Origin: Pseudahrensia aquimaris
GTDB lineage: Bacteria; Pseudomonadota; Alphaproteobacteria; Rhizobiales; Rhizobiaceae
Reading direction: 5' to 3'
Assembly (NCBI RefSeq): GCF_042676045.1
Contig: NZ_JBHTJV010000026.1
Span: forward strand, 124,001-188,000
DNA length: 64,000 nucleotides
The notes below the pieces were generated by a model. That model saw only the letters and a program-made list of their open reading frames with translations. It ran no database searches and was not told the DNA's origin. Of this stretch, positions 26,866-35,478 are shown in pieces. The position numbers and the translations under genes were made by a program. Each line of letters starts with the position of its first letter. The stretch's first letter is position 1.

Positions 26866-27852
26866 TCACGCCAGTGCACGTGCCAGCATTGCCGGGTCTA
26901 TGTTGCCGCCCGAAAGCGTTGCCAGAATATTCTCGCCACGAACGTCGATCTTGCCCGACAAAATCGCAGCCAAAGCAACAGCACCACCCGGTTCAACGAC
27001 CAGCTTTAATTCGTTAAACGCAAAAGCCACCGCTTCCAGTGCCTCTTCGTCAGACACAACGAGACCCGATGCGATGTGACCGTTTGCGATTGCAAAAGCC
27101 ATTTCACCCGGTTGAGGCGTGACGATTGCGTCGCACACGCTGTCATGATCTGCTTGAATCGATACAATATGACCGACTTCATGAGAGCGCTTTTGGTCGT
27201 CGTATCCTTCAGGTTCAGCTGAATGAACCGCGCAGTCGGGAAAATTGCTGTGCAGAGCCAGCATCATGCCGCCCAACAAGCCACCGCCTCCAGCGCAGAC
27301 CACAGCGCGATCTACGGTGATTCCACGGGCTTTCATGGTCTCTGCCGCTTCAAGCCCCGCCGTTCCCTGCCCTGCGATGACGTGAAAATTGTTGTATGGA
27401 TGAACAATCGGCGCGGTATGCTTGGCACCGAGCGAACGCAAGATCTCCTCACGATCTTCGCTGCGCCGGTCGTATTCAACAATGGTCGCGCCTGAGCGTT
27501 TCACACGATCGACCTTAATGCGGGGCGCGTCGGACGGCATCAAAATAGTAGCATCGAAACCCAGCATTCGCGCAGCTTCTGCCACACCTTGCGCGTGGTT
27601 TCCCGACGATGCCGCGACGATCTTTTTGTTGCCGGACGCATCCAGGCGGCTGATCGCATTGTAAGCGCCACGAAACTTGAAACTGCCCGTGCGTTGAAGG
27701 CACTCTGCTTTAAGAAAAACACGGCCACCGCAACGCTCATTTAAAATGGTAGACTCGATCAATGGAGTAACCACGTGATGCCCTGCAAGGCGTGCGGCAG
27801 CTTCTTCAACGTCCGTAAAGGTTGGAAGGTTCAATTGAACACTTGGCGTCAT
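26866..27852 (-). CDS. PLP-dependent threonine/serine dehydratase
   Basis: A 328-residue fold-type II PLP enzyme. SFKFRGAYNA near residue 58 holds the lysine that binds PLP, and VVCAGGGGLLGG near residue 190 is the phosphate-binding glycine loop. The length matches the catabolic or single-domain type, without the C-terminal ACT-like regulatory domain of biosynthetic IlvA. It would convert threonine to 2-oxobutyrate, although serine or hydroxyaspartate specificity cannot be excluded. It is divergent from the SDR gene at 27902. Confidence 0.88.
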   Translation of the reverse strand: MTPSVQLNLPTFTDVEEAAARLAGHHVVTPLIESTILNERCGGRVFLKAECLQRTGSFKFRGAYNAISRLDASGNKKIVAASSGNHAQGVAEAARMLGFDATILMPSDAPRIKVDRVKRSGATIVEYDRRSEDREEILRSLGAKHTAPIVHPYNNFHVIAGQGTAGLEAAETMKARGITVDRAVVCAGGGGLLGGMMLALHSNFPDCAVHSAEPEGYDDQKRSHEVGHIVSIQADHDSVCDAIVTPQPGEMAFAIANGHIASGLVVSDEEALEAVAFAFNELKLVVEPGGAVALAAILSGKIDVRGENILATLSGGNIDPAMLARALA

Positions 27853-27901
27853 GGAAAATGATCTCTAAGGCTGGCGAAAATCGGTAGAGCGGAGAGATAT
27901 A

Positions 27902-28681
27902 ATGGACTTGGGTATCAGCGGAAAGAAAGCAATTGTTTGCGCCTCCAGTGAAGGCTTGGGACGCGGATGCGCAATCGCACTGGCGCAAGCGGGTTGCGAT
28001 GTCGTCATCAATGGCCGTACGCAGAAAAATGTCGAATCTACCGCCACCGAAATCGCAGAGACTTATGGCGTCACTGCCACGCCGATTGCGGTGGATGTAA
28101 GCACGGCCGAGGGGCAAGCCGCTCTTCTACAGGCATGCCCTAACCCCGATATCTTAATCAACAACAACGGTGGACCGCCGCGCCGCTCATTCAAAGAGTT
28201 GGATCGTGAAGCGTTGATCGAAGGTGTTGTGCAAAATTTTGTCACGCCCGTCGAACTCATTCAGCAAGTGATCGACGGCATGGCTGATCGCGGATTTGGC
28301 CGCATCGTCAACATCACATCAGCATCGGTCGTTATGCCCATAGAGGGGTTGGACCTCTCCTCCGGTGCTCGTGCAGGTTTGACCGCTTTCCTCGCCGGTG
28401 TTCGCCCGCTTTACGCAGCGCGTAACGTCACCATAAACAACGTCCTGCCGGGCAAGATGGACACCAAACGCTTGCAAGGAGGAATTGTGGGTGGCGCGAA
28501 GGCGCGGGGCATTTCCGTGGAAGACGCGGCGCAAATGCAGCGCGACGAAATCCCCGCTAAACGGTTCGGCACAGCGGAGGAATTCGGCAATACCTGCGCC
28601 TTCCTGTGCTCACAACATGCTGGATACATTACAGGACAGAACTTGCTGATAGACGGCGGCCTCTTTCCCCACGCCTTTTAA
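27902..28681 (+). CDS. SDR family protein lacking the catalytic Tyr-Lys pair
   Basis: A 259-residue short-chain dehydrogenase fold. The cofactor loop is CASSEGLGRG (residues 13-22), NNNGG (87-91) replaces the NNAG motif, and ITSAS supplies Ser140. The usual Tyr-x3-Lys is replaced by Ser153 and Arg157 (SSGAR). The C-terminal CAFLCSQHAGYITGQNLLIDGG is normal. It is therefore a divergent SDR, perhaps with a changed catalytic mechanism or a non-redox role. GGAGAG upstream supports the ATG at 27902. It is divergent from the dehydratase. Confidence 0.88.
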   Translation: MDLGISGKKAIVCASSEGLGRGCAIALAQAGCDVVINGRTQKNVESTATEIAETYGVTATPIAVDVSTAEGQAALLQACPNPDILINNNGGPPRRSFKELDREALIEGVVQNFVTPVELIQQVIDGMADRGFGRIVNITSASVVMPIEGLDLSSGARAGLTAFLAGVRPLYAARNVTINNVLPGKMDTKRLQGGIVGGAKARGISVEDAAQMQRDEIPAKRFGTAEEFGNTCAFLCSQHAGYITGQNLLIDGGLFPHAF

Positions 28682-28741
28682 CGATACGCATTAAGGTTTA
28701 CAGAACCTTTCTCCCGCAAGCCGCTCCGCCTTTGCTATTAC

Positions 28742-28794
28742 CCTCCCAGCCTTCCGGCGATGCGGCCGGAGGCGATTGTCTGAGCAGCGGGAGG
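28742..28794 (+). promoter_or_regulatory. Structured leader pairing with the Shine-Dalgarno of the DUF2865 gene
   Basis: CCTCCC (28742-28747) can pair with GGGAGG (28789-28794), the Shine-Dalgarno sequence lying 7 nt before the GTG start. Between them a second stem forms, GCCTTCCGGC (28749-28758) with GCCGGAGGC (28765-28773), one base bulged. The nested design suggests control of translation initiation; no known riboswitch class was recognised. Confidence 0.5.
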
Positions 28795-28801
28795 CTCCCT
28801 T

Positions 28802-29902
28802 GTGGGCGCGCTTCAAATCTGGTTTCACGGCTTTGCCGCAGCGCGCGTCGCTTCGGTATCGCTCGCATTGCTTGTTTCTGCCTTTATTTTAGTTGCCACT
28901 GATGCCGACGCCCAATCGGCCACCTGTTCACGCCTGCACGGACAGCTCGCGGCTTTAGGAACAAATGCTTCAGCGACACCGTTACTCAAGCGTTACCGCA
29001 AGGCAGTATCAGACCAGAAACAGCAGATATCCCGCATTGATCGTTCGATTGGACGACTCAGCTGCACCAAGCGGCGCTCCCTGTTTCAGCGCGGACAAAA
29101 TGCACGCTGTCCCGCATTATTGAATTCAAAACAGACAATGGTGCGAAATCTAGAACAACTGCAGCGGAAGGCAAATCAGCTTGGCGGTCGCAACGGCATG
29201 GCACAAGTCCAACGCCAGCGTGCGAGGCTCAAGCGTGCTTTGCGCCGCGAAAATTGTGCCGTTCGCCACGCTAGTGCGAACAGCCGCAAGGACTTGCGGC
29301 GCCGTATCACGGAACTGGAACGCCGAGTGCGAAACAAGCGCTCGCGCCTGAACAAACGGAACATTGACGAGCAACGATCACCCCGAATCATCGGCACTTA
29401 CCGCACCATGTGCGTGCGAACCTGCGATGGATTCTTCTTCCCCGTTGGGGCTGCATCGTCCGTTGCCGGTCTGGTTCGCGATGAGCAGGCTTGTCAAAGC
29501 CGCTGCCCGGGAACCGAGATGAAGCTCTACTACGTCCGCGGAACCACTGACGAACCAAGCGATATGCGGTCTGCCCGAACGGGCCGCTCTTACGGTGACT
29601 TGCCAACAGCACTTAATTTCAAGACCAAGTATAACCCCGCCTGCGGATGTAAATTCCGGCAACCAAAAGAAGAAGCTAAAGCCTCCGTTCGCCCAGCAAT
29701 CGACCCTGAATGGGCGCGACGTGCCGGACGGATTAACATGGCTGTGCCAACGTTTCGTGCACACGCCATGGAACAAAAGAACCTGCAATTGGCGAGCGTT
29801 ACTGGACTGCGCCGATCCATACCCGCACCAGCCGCCAAAGACGCGTTACGCCAAGCGCCGCAGGTTAGGATAATCGGCGAGCGGTTTTTTCCGGTCCGAT
29901 AA
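28802..29902 (+). CDS. DUF2865 domain-containing secreted protein
   Basis: A 366-residue basic protein starting with GTG. The N-terminal export signal (VASVSLALLVSAFILVATDADA) is followed by a helical, Arg- and Gln-rich region and then the DUF2865 core: MCVRTCDGFFFPVGAASS and DEQACQSRCPGTEMKLYY, which carries four cysteines, plus CGC near residue 281. The family occurs in Rhizobiales and has no assigned function. The 3' end overlaps the convergent gltX by 38 nt. Translation may be controlled by the leader at 28742-28794. Confidence 0.88.
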   Translation: MGALQIWFHGFAAARVASVSLALLVSAFILVATDADAQSATCSRLHGQLAALGTNASATPLLKRYRKAVSDQKQQISRIDRSIGRLSCTKRRSLFQRGQNARCPALLNSKQTMVRNLEQLQRKANQLGGRNGMAQVQRQRARLKRALRRENCAVRHASANSRKDLRRRITELERRVRNKRSRLNKRNIDEQRSPRIIGTYRTMCVRTCDGFFFPVGAASSVAGLVRDEQACQSRCPGTEMKLYYVRGTTDEPSDMRSARTGRSYGDLPTALNFKTKYNPACGCKFRQPKEEAKASVRPAIDPEWARRAGRINMAVPTFRAHAMEQKNLQLASVTGLRRSIPAPAAKDALRQAPQVRIIGERFFPVR

Positions 29903-31241
29903 GAGGTAAAAATTCCCCCATGTCGGGTCCGTGTTCTTTGCCTGTTAGCGCTTTGCGCAGCGGCATAAACAGTGCCTTACCCTTGCGACTAGTCTTCTCT
30001 TTCAAAGCACTTGTCCACTGTTTCCATACATCATCCGGCCAAGGTTCGGCTGGTAGCATGTCTCGGGCAACCGCCAGAAATTCCTCGTCTTCCACATCAG
30101 CGACTAAAGGCACGAAATTGCCCTCCAAGACGCTGTGCCATTGGGCAACATCATCGAAACGAGCAAGATTGGGGCGCACGGCGTTCCAGAACGCTTCGCC
30201 GTGGTCCATGCCCTTCGCTGTGAGTCGAGGCTGCGCCTCCGCATAAGGCATAGCGTGAAGCAGCTTCTCGTTCATTGCTTCCAACTCTCGTTCATCAAAG
30301 CGAGCAGGAGAGCGGGAGACCTTCGTCGGGTCAAACAATTGAGCCAATTCGTCCATCGATGAACAGACCTCAACAGCCTGCCCCGTGCCAATCAGTGCAG
30401 CCAGAGAAGCAAGAGCCATCGGTTCAATGCCCCCTTCACGCAGAGAGGCAAGGGACAAAGCACCGGTTCGCTTCGATAAACCATCGCCGGAAGCATCGGT
30501 AAGCAAGTTGTGGTGGCCAAACGCTGGTGGCTGGGCACCCAATGCCTTAAACAGGGCGATCTGAGCGCCCGTGTTCGTAATGTGGTCGCCCCCGCGAATA
30601 ACATGGGTCACGCCCATATCGCTATCGTCGACCACAGAGGGCAGCGTATAAAGGTAGGTGCCGTCGCCACGGATCAATACAGGATCAGACATTGACGCCA
30701 GATCAACTGTCTGCTCGCCGCGCATGGCATCATCCCAATGCACCTCAGTGCGTGTGGGCGAAAACGGATCATCGGTGAAATTCGGCAGGAGAAAACGCCA
30801 ATGGGCAGTGCGGCCCTCTGCTTCCAGCGCTGCTCGTTCTTCGTTGGTCTGTTTCAGTCCAGTACGCTCGTAGATCGGCGGCAAACCACGGGCCATCAAC
30901 CGTTTGCGGCGGCGTTCGATCTCGTCAGGCGTCTCATAACAAGGATAAAGCAGTCCAGCCTCTTTCAGCTTCGCTGCCGCGGCATCGTATTGGGCGACCC
31001 GGTTCGATTGCTTGTCGGACGCATCTGGAACGATGCCTATCCATGCAAGATCTTCGACAATGCCTTGCGCAAATGCATCGGTGGATCGTTCAGTATCCGT
31101 GTCATCCAAACGTAAGATAAAGGAGCCACCCTGCCCTTTGGCAAACAGCCAATTGTAAAGCGCGGTGCGCAAGTTGCCGATGTGCAACCGCCCCGTGGGC
31201 GATGGCGCAAAACGCACGATGGGTTTGGCCAAGTCTTTCAT
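29865..31241 (-). CDS. gltX: Glutamyl-tRNA synthetase
   Basis: A 458-residue class I synthetase. RFAPSPTGRLHIGNLRTA holds the HIGH-like motif, and GDGLSKRTGALSL the KMSKS-like motif (LSKR). The ATG at 31241 directly precedes the catalytic domain; the upstream extension to 31316 overlaps the MFS gene and looks spurious. Alphaproteobacteria normally have two GltX paralogs and lack GlnRS, so this enzyme may charge tRNA-Glu, tRNA-Gln or both, with GatCAB (gatB is at the end of the window) completing Gln-tRNA. That division of work is inferred. Confidence 0.93.
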   Translation of the reverse strand: MKDLAKPIVRFAPSPTGRLHIGNLRTALYNWLFAKGQGGSFILRLDDTDTERSTDAFAQGIVEDLAWIGIVPDASDKQSNRVAQYDAAAAKLKEAGLLYPCYETPDEIERRRKRLMARGLPPIYERTGLKQTNEERAALEAEGRTAHWRFLLPNFTDDPFSPTRTEVHWDDAMRGEQTVDLASMSDPVLIRGDGTYLYTLPSVVDDSDMGVTHVIRGGDHITNTGAQIALFKALGAQPPAFGHHNLLTDASGDGLSKRTGALSLASLREGGIEPMALASLAALIGTGQAVEVCSSMDELAQLFDPTKVSRSPARFDERELEAMNEKLLHAMPYAEAQPRLTAKGMDHGEAFWNAVRPNLARFDDVAQWHSVLEGNFVPLVADVEDEEFLAVARDMLPAEPWPDDVWKQWTSALKEKTSRKGKALFMPLRKALTGKEHGPDMGEFLPLIGPEKTARRLS

Positions 31242-31272
31242 CAATCTCTCTCGCTTCGTCTTTGTTTGCGCC

Positions 31273-32520
31273 TTACGACGCAGGCTGCCAACCATAAGCA
31301 ACACGGCGCGCAACAAGTTGGCGCGACACGGGAATCATCACAACCATAGCTATCAGGCAATAGGCACCGATAAAGACCAGTTGGCGAGGAAAGGAAACAC
31401 CAAGGTCAATCAGAATACCCGTAACGCCGGGCCCCGCCGCAGAGGCAAAGACCATGAAAGCCATCACCAACGATCGTACAGCTCCCAGATAGCGGGTTCC
31501 GTAGGCCTCCGGCCACAAGGCGCCAAATATCGGAGACGACATGCCGTAGCTCAAGCCGATTGTGAACATCGTGACAAAGATTGCCGGCACCGCCGACTGC
31601 GTTCCCAACACGAAACAGGCAATGGCGAGTGGGATCAGAAAGAACGGCAGCATCTGAATGGCGCTGAAACGGTCAATCAGAACTCCAGTGATCAGCGAAA
31701 CGATAATCGTCGTAAACGCCATCAATGAAAATGATGCATAGTAGGTTTGCTCCGGCCATTGGTTCAACTCAATCAAGTAGTCCTGGTGAAACCAAATCGA
31801 CGTACCGATAAAGGCTGGCGACAGCACACCCATGCAAACCATCCAGAACAACGGGTCTCGAAGCACCTCTCCCTGACGCCATTGTTTGCCCACCTCGTTG
31901 CGGCTGCCCTCTTCCGCCGCTTGCTGTGCCGGCATGCGTTCTACACGCATCAGCGAAACGACGAGAGGTATCATCGCAACAACATATACCGCCGCCGCCA
32001 GCCATGCCTGTCTCCAACCAAAGGAGAGCGCGATAGAAGCGAATAGAATTGGAACAATGGCCTCTGAGGTTTGGTGCCCGATAGAGACAACAGACACGGC
32101 TTTGCCTCTGTTTGAAGAATACCATCGGCCCATAGCGGTAAGCGCCGTGTGGCCCATCATCCCCTGGCCAAACAGACGCAGCGCGAAGATCGTGGCAACC
32201 AACAACCAGACGGATGAAATGAGCGACATAGAAAGCGCAGCAAGTGCCAGCATCGACATGACCAGCAAACTGCATTTCCAGACCGATGTTACATCAACCA
32301 GACGTCCAACTATGGGAAAACACAGGGCGCTCGCCAGCGTTGCCACCATGTATATTGTGCCAAATTCCCCGTGGGTTAGGCCATATTCAGCGCGAATCTC
32401 CGATCCGAAAATTGAGATGAAAAATGTTTGGCCAAATGCGGACGACAGAGTCAGCAGAAATCCTGCCACCAGCCATCGTGAGTTATCGATGTAAAAATTT
32501 GCTGATTTGAAAGTCGCCAT
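31273..32520 (-). CDS. MFS transporter
   Basis: A 415-residue major-facilitator protein with twelve hydrophobic segments. The loop 2-3 motif appears as GRLVDVTSVWK near residue 70, and GQGMMGHTALTAMGRWYSSNRGKA in the fourth helix region resembles the nitrate/monocarboxylate-like MFS groups. Substrate unknown. It sits 31 nt upstream of gltX on the same strand and 108 nt downstream of exoR. Confidence 0.85.
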   Translation of the reverse strand: MATFKSANFYIDNSRWLVAGFLLTLSSAFGQTFFISIFGSEIRAEYGLTHGEFGTIYMVATLASALCFPIVGRLVDVTSVWKCSLLVMSMLALAALSMSLISSVWLLVATIFALRLFGQGMMGHTALTAMGRWYSSNRGKAVSVVSIGHQTSEAIVPILFASIALSFGWRQAWLAAAVYVVAMIPLVVSLMRVERMPAQQAAEEGSRNEVGKQWRQGEVLRDPLFWMVCMGVLSPAFIGTSIWFHQDYLIELNQWPEQTYYASFSLMAFTTIIVSLITGVLIDRFSAIQMLPFFLIPLAIACFVLGTQSAVPAIFVTMFTIGLSYGMSSPIFGALWPEAYGTRYLGAVRSLVMAFMVFASAAGPGVTGILIDLGVSFPRQLVFIGAYCLIAMVVMIPVSRQLVARRVAYGWQPAS

Positions 32521-32628
32521 AGACGGCTACGCTTGCAGGGGAGAGCAACACATCAGCCGTAGGTCGTCCCGCAAGCAGTCGCAAGCCCTAACCCCGATTA
32601 CCCAACCAGTAGCATCCGGGGAACGGGG

Positions 32629-33492
32629 TCACTCGGATGTATTTGCCTGAAGGCCGAACGCACCGCCGCCGGAGGGGATGGGCGCAAGCTCTTCATTTTC
32701 GACAACGATGTTCAGCTTATCGAGTATCTTTTTTGCGGCACGACGTTGCGCATCGCTGGCCGATGCAAATGCATCTTTGCGAAGCTGCCGCAGTTTCTGG
32801 GCTCTTCCAGTCGCTGAAGCGCGAGTAAGATAAACAAGACCCAGAACCGGATTGCGGCGAACACCCTGCCCGTGGAACAACATCTGACCAAGCTGTGCTT
32901 GTGCCAAAACATGCCCCTTGCGGCTGGCACGCTTGAACCAGCGGGCTGCACGAACGGGGTTCACCATACCACGGCTTTCATCAAGATAGAGATGACCGAG
33001 ATAATATTGAGCATTAGCATCACCGTAGAGCAGCGCTGCTCTGTTGAAATGTGTCTCCGCTATTTGAGCATCAGCCATCACGCGGGTCCCTTCAATGCCA
33101 ACGAGCGCATATTTGCCCAATTCCACAATAGCGCTTGAAACATAAGGACGTTCAGACCGCGTTGGAGGGCGCTCTGCGAAACGGTCAGCAATCTTGCTGT
33201 AAAGTTCATAGGCAGCCAATTGATCGCGCTGAACGCCGTTGCCGGACTGCAGCATACGCGCCAGCTTCCATTGCGACGGCAAATGGTTCTGATCGGCATT
33301 GTGGCGGAAAGCGCCTAGCGCCTCCTCCATTTTACCAGCTTTCAAAGCATCATAGCCGTATCGCAAGATGATCTGTGGTCCCGCATCGCCGTCACCCACC
33401 TTGGTGGGGTCAAAGGCGACAGCAAAACCTGCAGACGCCGAAAGGACGCCTGCCGTCAGAGCCGTTGCAACAAGGGTTTTATACATCCGCAT
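32629..33492 (-). CDS. exoR: ExoR-like periplasmic Sel1-repeat regulator
   Basis: A 287-residue exported protein: signal peptide MRMYKTLVATALTAGVLSASAGFAVA, mature start FDPTKVG, then Sel1/TPR-like repeats (PSQWKLARMLQSGNGV, NAQYYLGHLYLDE, ARWFKRASRKGHVLAQAQLGQML). The order and spacing fit ExoR, which in rhizobia holds the ExoS/ChvI two-component system in check and so controls exopolysaccharide and motility. The ATG at 33492 is chosen for its GGAAG ribosome site and signal peptide; it lies inside the ilvD 3' end (14-nt overlap). Confidence 0.82.
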   Translation of the reverse strand: MRMYKTLVATALTAGVLSASAGFAVAFDPTKVGDGDAGPQIILRYGYDALKAGKMEEALGAFRHNADQNHLPSQWKLARMLQSGNGVQRDQLAAYELYSKIADRFAERPPTRSERPYVSSAIVELGKYALVGIEGTRVMADAQIAETHFNRAALLYGDANAQYYLGHLYLDESRGMVNPVRAARWFKRASRKGHVLAQAQLGQMLFHGQGVRRNPVLGLVYLTRASATGRAQKLRQLRKDAFASASDAQRRAAKKILDKLNIVVENEELAPIPSGGGAFGLQANTSE

Positions 33493-35203
33493 AACAGTTC
33501 TTTTCTTCCCATCCCCCTGGATGAGTGACCGCGCCGTTGACGGCTGAGCCGACAGTCTGCGCGTATTTCCAGATCGCGCCAGACGTATAGTCCGTCTCAC
33601 GCGGTTTCCATTCTTTGGCCCGAGCGGCGAGTTCTTCATCACTCAAGTCCACTTCGATTGTGCCGTTCACTGCATCAATCGAGATAATATCGCCGTCTTT
33701 CAGCAAGCCAATCGGCCCACCAACTGCAGCCTCAGGCCCGACATGGCCGATGCAGAAGCCGCGCGTTGCGCCAGAGAAACGACCATCGGTGATGAGTGCC
33801 ATTTTCTCACCCATACCCTGTCCGTAAAGCGCAGCGGTAGTTGCCAGCATTTCACGCATGCCAGGTCCACCCTTTGGTCCTTCATAACGGATTACCAGAA
33901 CTTCACCTTCTTCGTATTCGCGGTTGTTTACCGCCTCGAAGGCGAGCTCTTCACTGTCGAAACAGCGCGCCGGACCTGTGAATGTCTGTTCGGCCATGCC
34001 TGCAACTTTCACAATTGCACCTTCCGGTGCGAGATTACCTTTCAGGCCGACGACGCCACCGGTTGGCGTTATTGGGTTAGAAACCGGATAAACCACGTCC
34101 TGATCATCGTTCCATTTCACGTAATCCATGTTTTCGGCAATTGTGCGGCCTGTGACTGTCATGCATTCGCCGTGCAGGAACCCACCATCGAGCAGTGTTT
34201 TCATCAGCAATGGAATACCACCGACCTCAAACATGTCTTTGGCCACGTATTTCCCACCGGGCTTCAAGTCCGCGATGTAAGGCGTGCGCTTGAAAATTTC
34301 AGCTACGTCGAACAAATCGAATTTGATCCCGATCTCGTTGGCAATTGCGGGAAGATGAAGCGCGGCGTTGGTCGAACCACCTGAAGCGGCCACCACAGTA
34401 GCCGCATTTTCAAGCGCTTGCAGAGTAACGATATCGCGAGGGCGGATGTTGCGCGCGATGAGTTCCATCACCTTTTCACCAGCTGCCGAGCAAAAGCGGT
34501 CACGGATTTCATAAGGCGCAGGCGCACCGGCAGAGTAAGGCAGCGCAAGGCCAATCGCTTCTGACACCGTTGCCATTGTGTTGGCGGTAAACTGAGCGCC
34601 ACATGCACCTGAAGAAGGGCAAGCGACCTGCTCAAGCTCATGCAGGTCTTCATCGCTCATATTGCCGACGGAATGTTGGCCAACGGCCTCAAACACATCT
34701 TGTACGGTCACAGGGCGGCCTTTGAACGAACCGGGAAGGATTGAACCACCATAGATAAAGATCGACGGCACATTCAGGCGCACCATAGACATCATCATGC
34801 CGGGCAGAGATTTATCGCAACCGGCAAGACCGACAATCGCGTCATAGCAATGGCCGCGCATTGTCAATTCAACCGTATCCGCAATCACATCACGAGAGAC
34901 GAGAGATGCTTTCATCCCTTGGTGCCCCATAGCAATGCCATCGGTGACGGTGATCGTGGTGAATTCGCGCGGTGTGCCGTGAGCTGCTGCAACGCCTTTT
35001 TTGACATGCTGTGCCTGACGCATCAGCGAAATGTTACAGGGTGCAGCCTCGTTCCAACATGTCGCAACGCCAACGAGCGGTTGATTGATCTGCTCTTCCG
35101 ACAAACCCATCGCATACAAATACGAGCGATGCGGCGCACGCGAAGGCCCCATTGTCGTGTGGCGGCTGGGCAACTTGCTCTTATCGAAAACCTTGGCGTC
35201 CAT
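33479..35203 (-). CDS. ilvD: Dihydroxy-acid dehydratase
   Basis: A 574-residue IlvD/Edd-family Fe-S dehydratase for valine, leucine and isoleucine synthesis. Conserved cysteine regions are ATCWNEAAPC, GLAGCDKSLPG and CPSSGACGAQFTANTM; GPKGGPGMREML and TDGRFSGATRG are the C-terminal signatures. The protein is the shorter alphaproteobacterial type, normal in length. The 275 nt upstream to the divergent methyltransferase contain no leader peptide or attenuator that I can see. Its last codons carry the exoR ribosome-binding site and start. Confidence 0.95.
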   Translation of the reverse strand: MDAKVFDKSKLPSRHTTMGPSRAPHRSYLYAMGLSEEQINQPLVGVATCWNEAAPCNISLMRQAQHVKKGVAAAHGTPREFTTITVTDGIAMGHQGMKASLVSRDVIADTVELTMRGHCYDAIVGLAGCDKSLPGMMMSMVRLNVPSIFIYGGSILPGSFKGRPVTVQDVFEAVGQHSVGNMSDEDLHELEQVACPSSGACGAQFTANTMATVSEAIGLALPYSAGAPAPYEIRDRFCSAAGEKVMELIARNIRPRDIVTLQALENAATVVAASGGSTNAALHLPAIANEIGIKFDLFDVAEIFKRTPYIADLKPGGKYVAKDMFEVGGIPLLMKTLLDGGFLHGECMTVTGRTIAENMDYVKWNDDQDVVYPVSNPITPTGGVVGLKGNLAPEGAIVKVAGMAEQTFTGPARCFDSEELAFEAVNNREYEEGEVLVIRYEGPKGGPGMREMLATTAALYGQGMGEKMALITDGRFSGATRGFCIGHVGPEAAVGGPIGLLKDGDIISIDAVNGTIEVDLSDEELAARAKEWKPRETDYTSGAIWKYAQTVGSAVNGAVTHPGGWEEKNCYADV

Positions 35204-35478
35204 AAAATGTCTTTCTTTCGTCGACTATCGCGCGTTTTAAGGCGCTTGCCTGCCGTGTCCGATATTTTTCGCGTCATGCGCGGAGTAAAACCAGAAATGA
35301 GCAGGGTTTGTGGTTGAATAACGGCAAACTGCCATACGGACTGTATATCCAATATTCTGTTTCCAAACTGTTGCCATCTGGACACATTACGAACCTTTAT
35401 CCCGCCCCATTCAAACCTCGACAGACCCGCCTCAGCGCCGCACACTGTCTGCATGATGTGAATGGAGTGATCGGGAGA

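Noticed and set aside
32591..32629. ACCCCG / CGGGGT repeat after exoR as a terminator
   Set aside because: Loop is long, no T-run follows on the minus strand, and it overlaps the stop codon.
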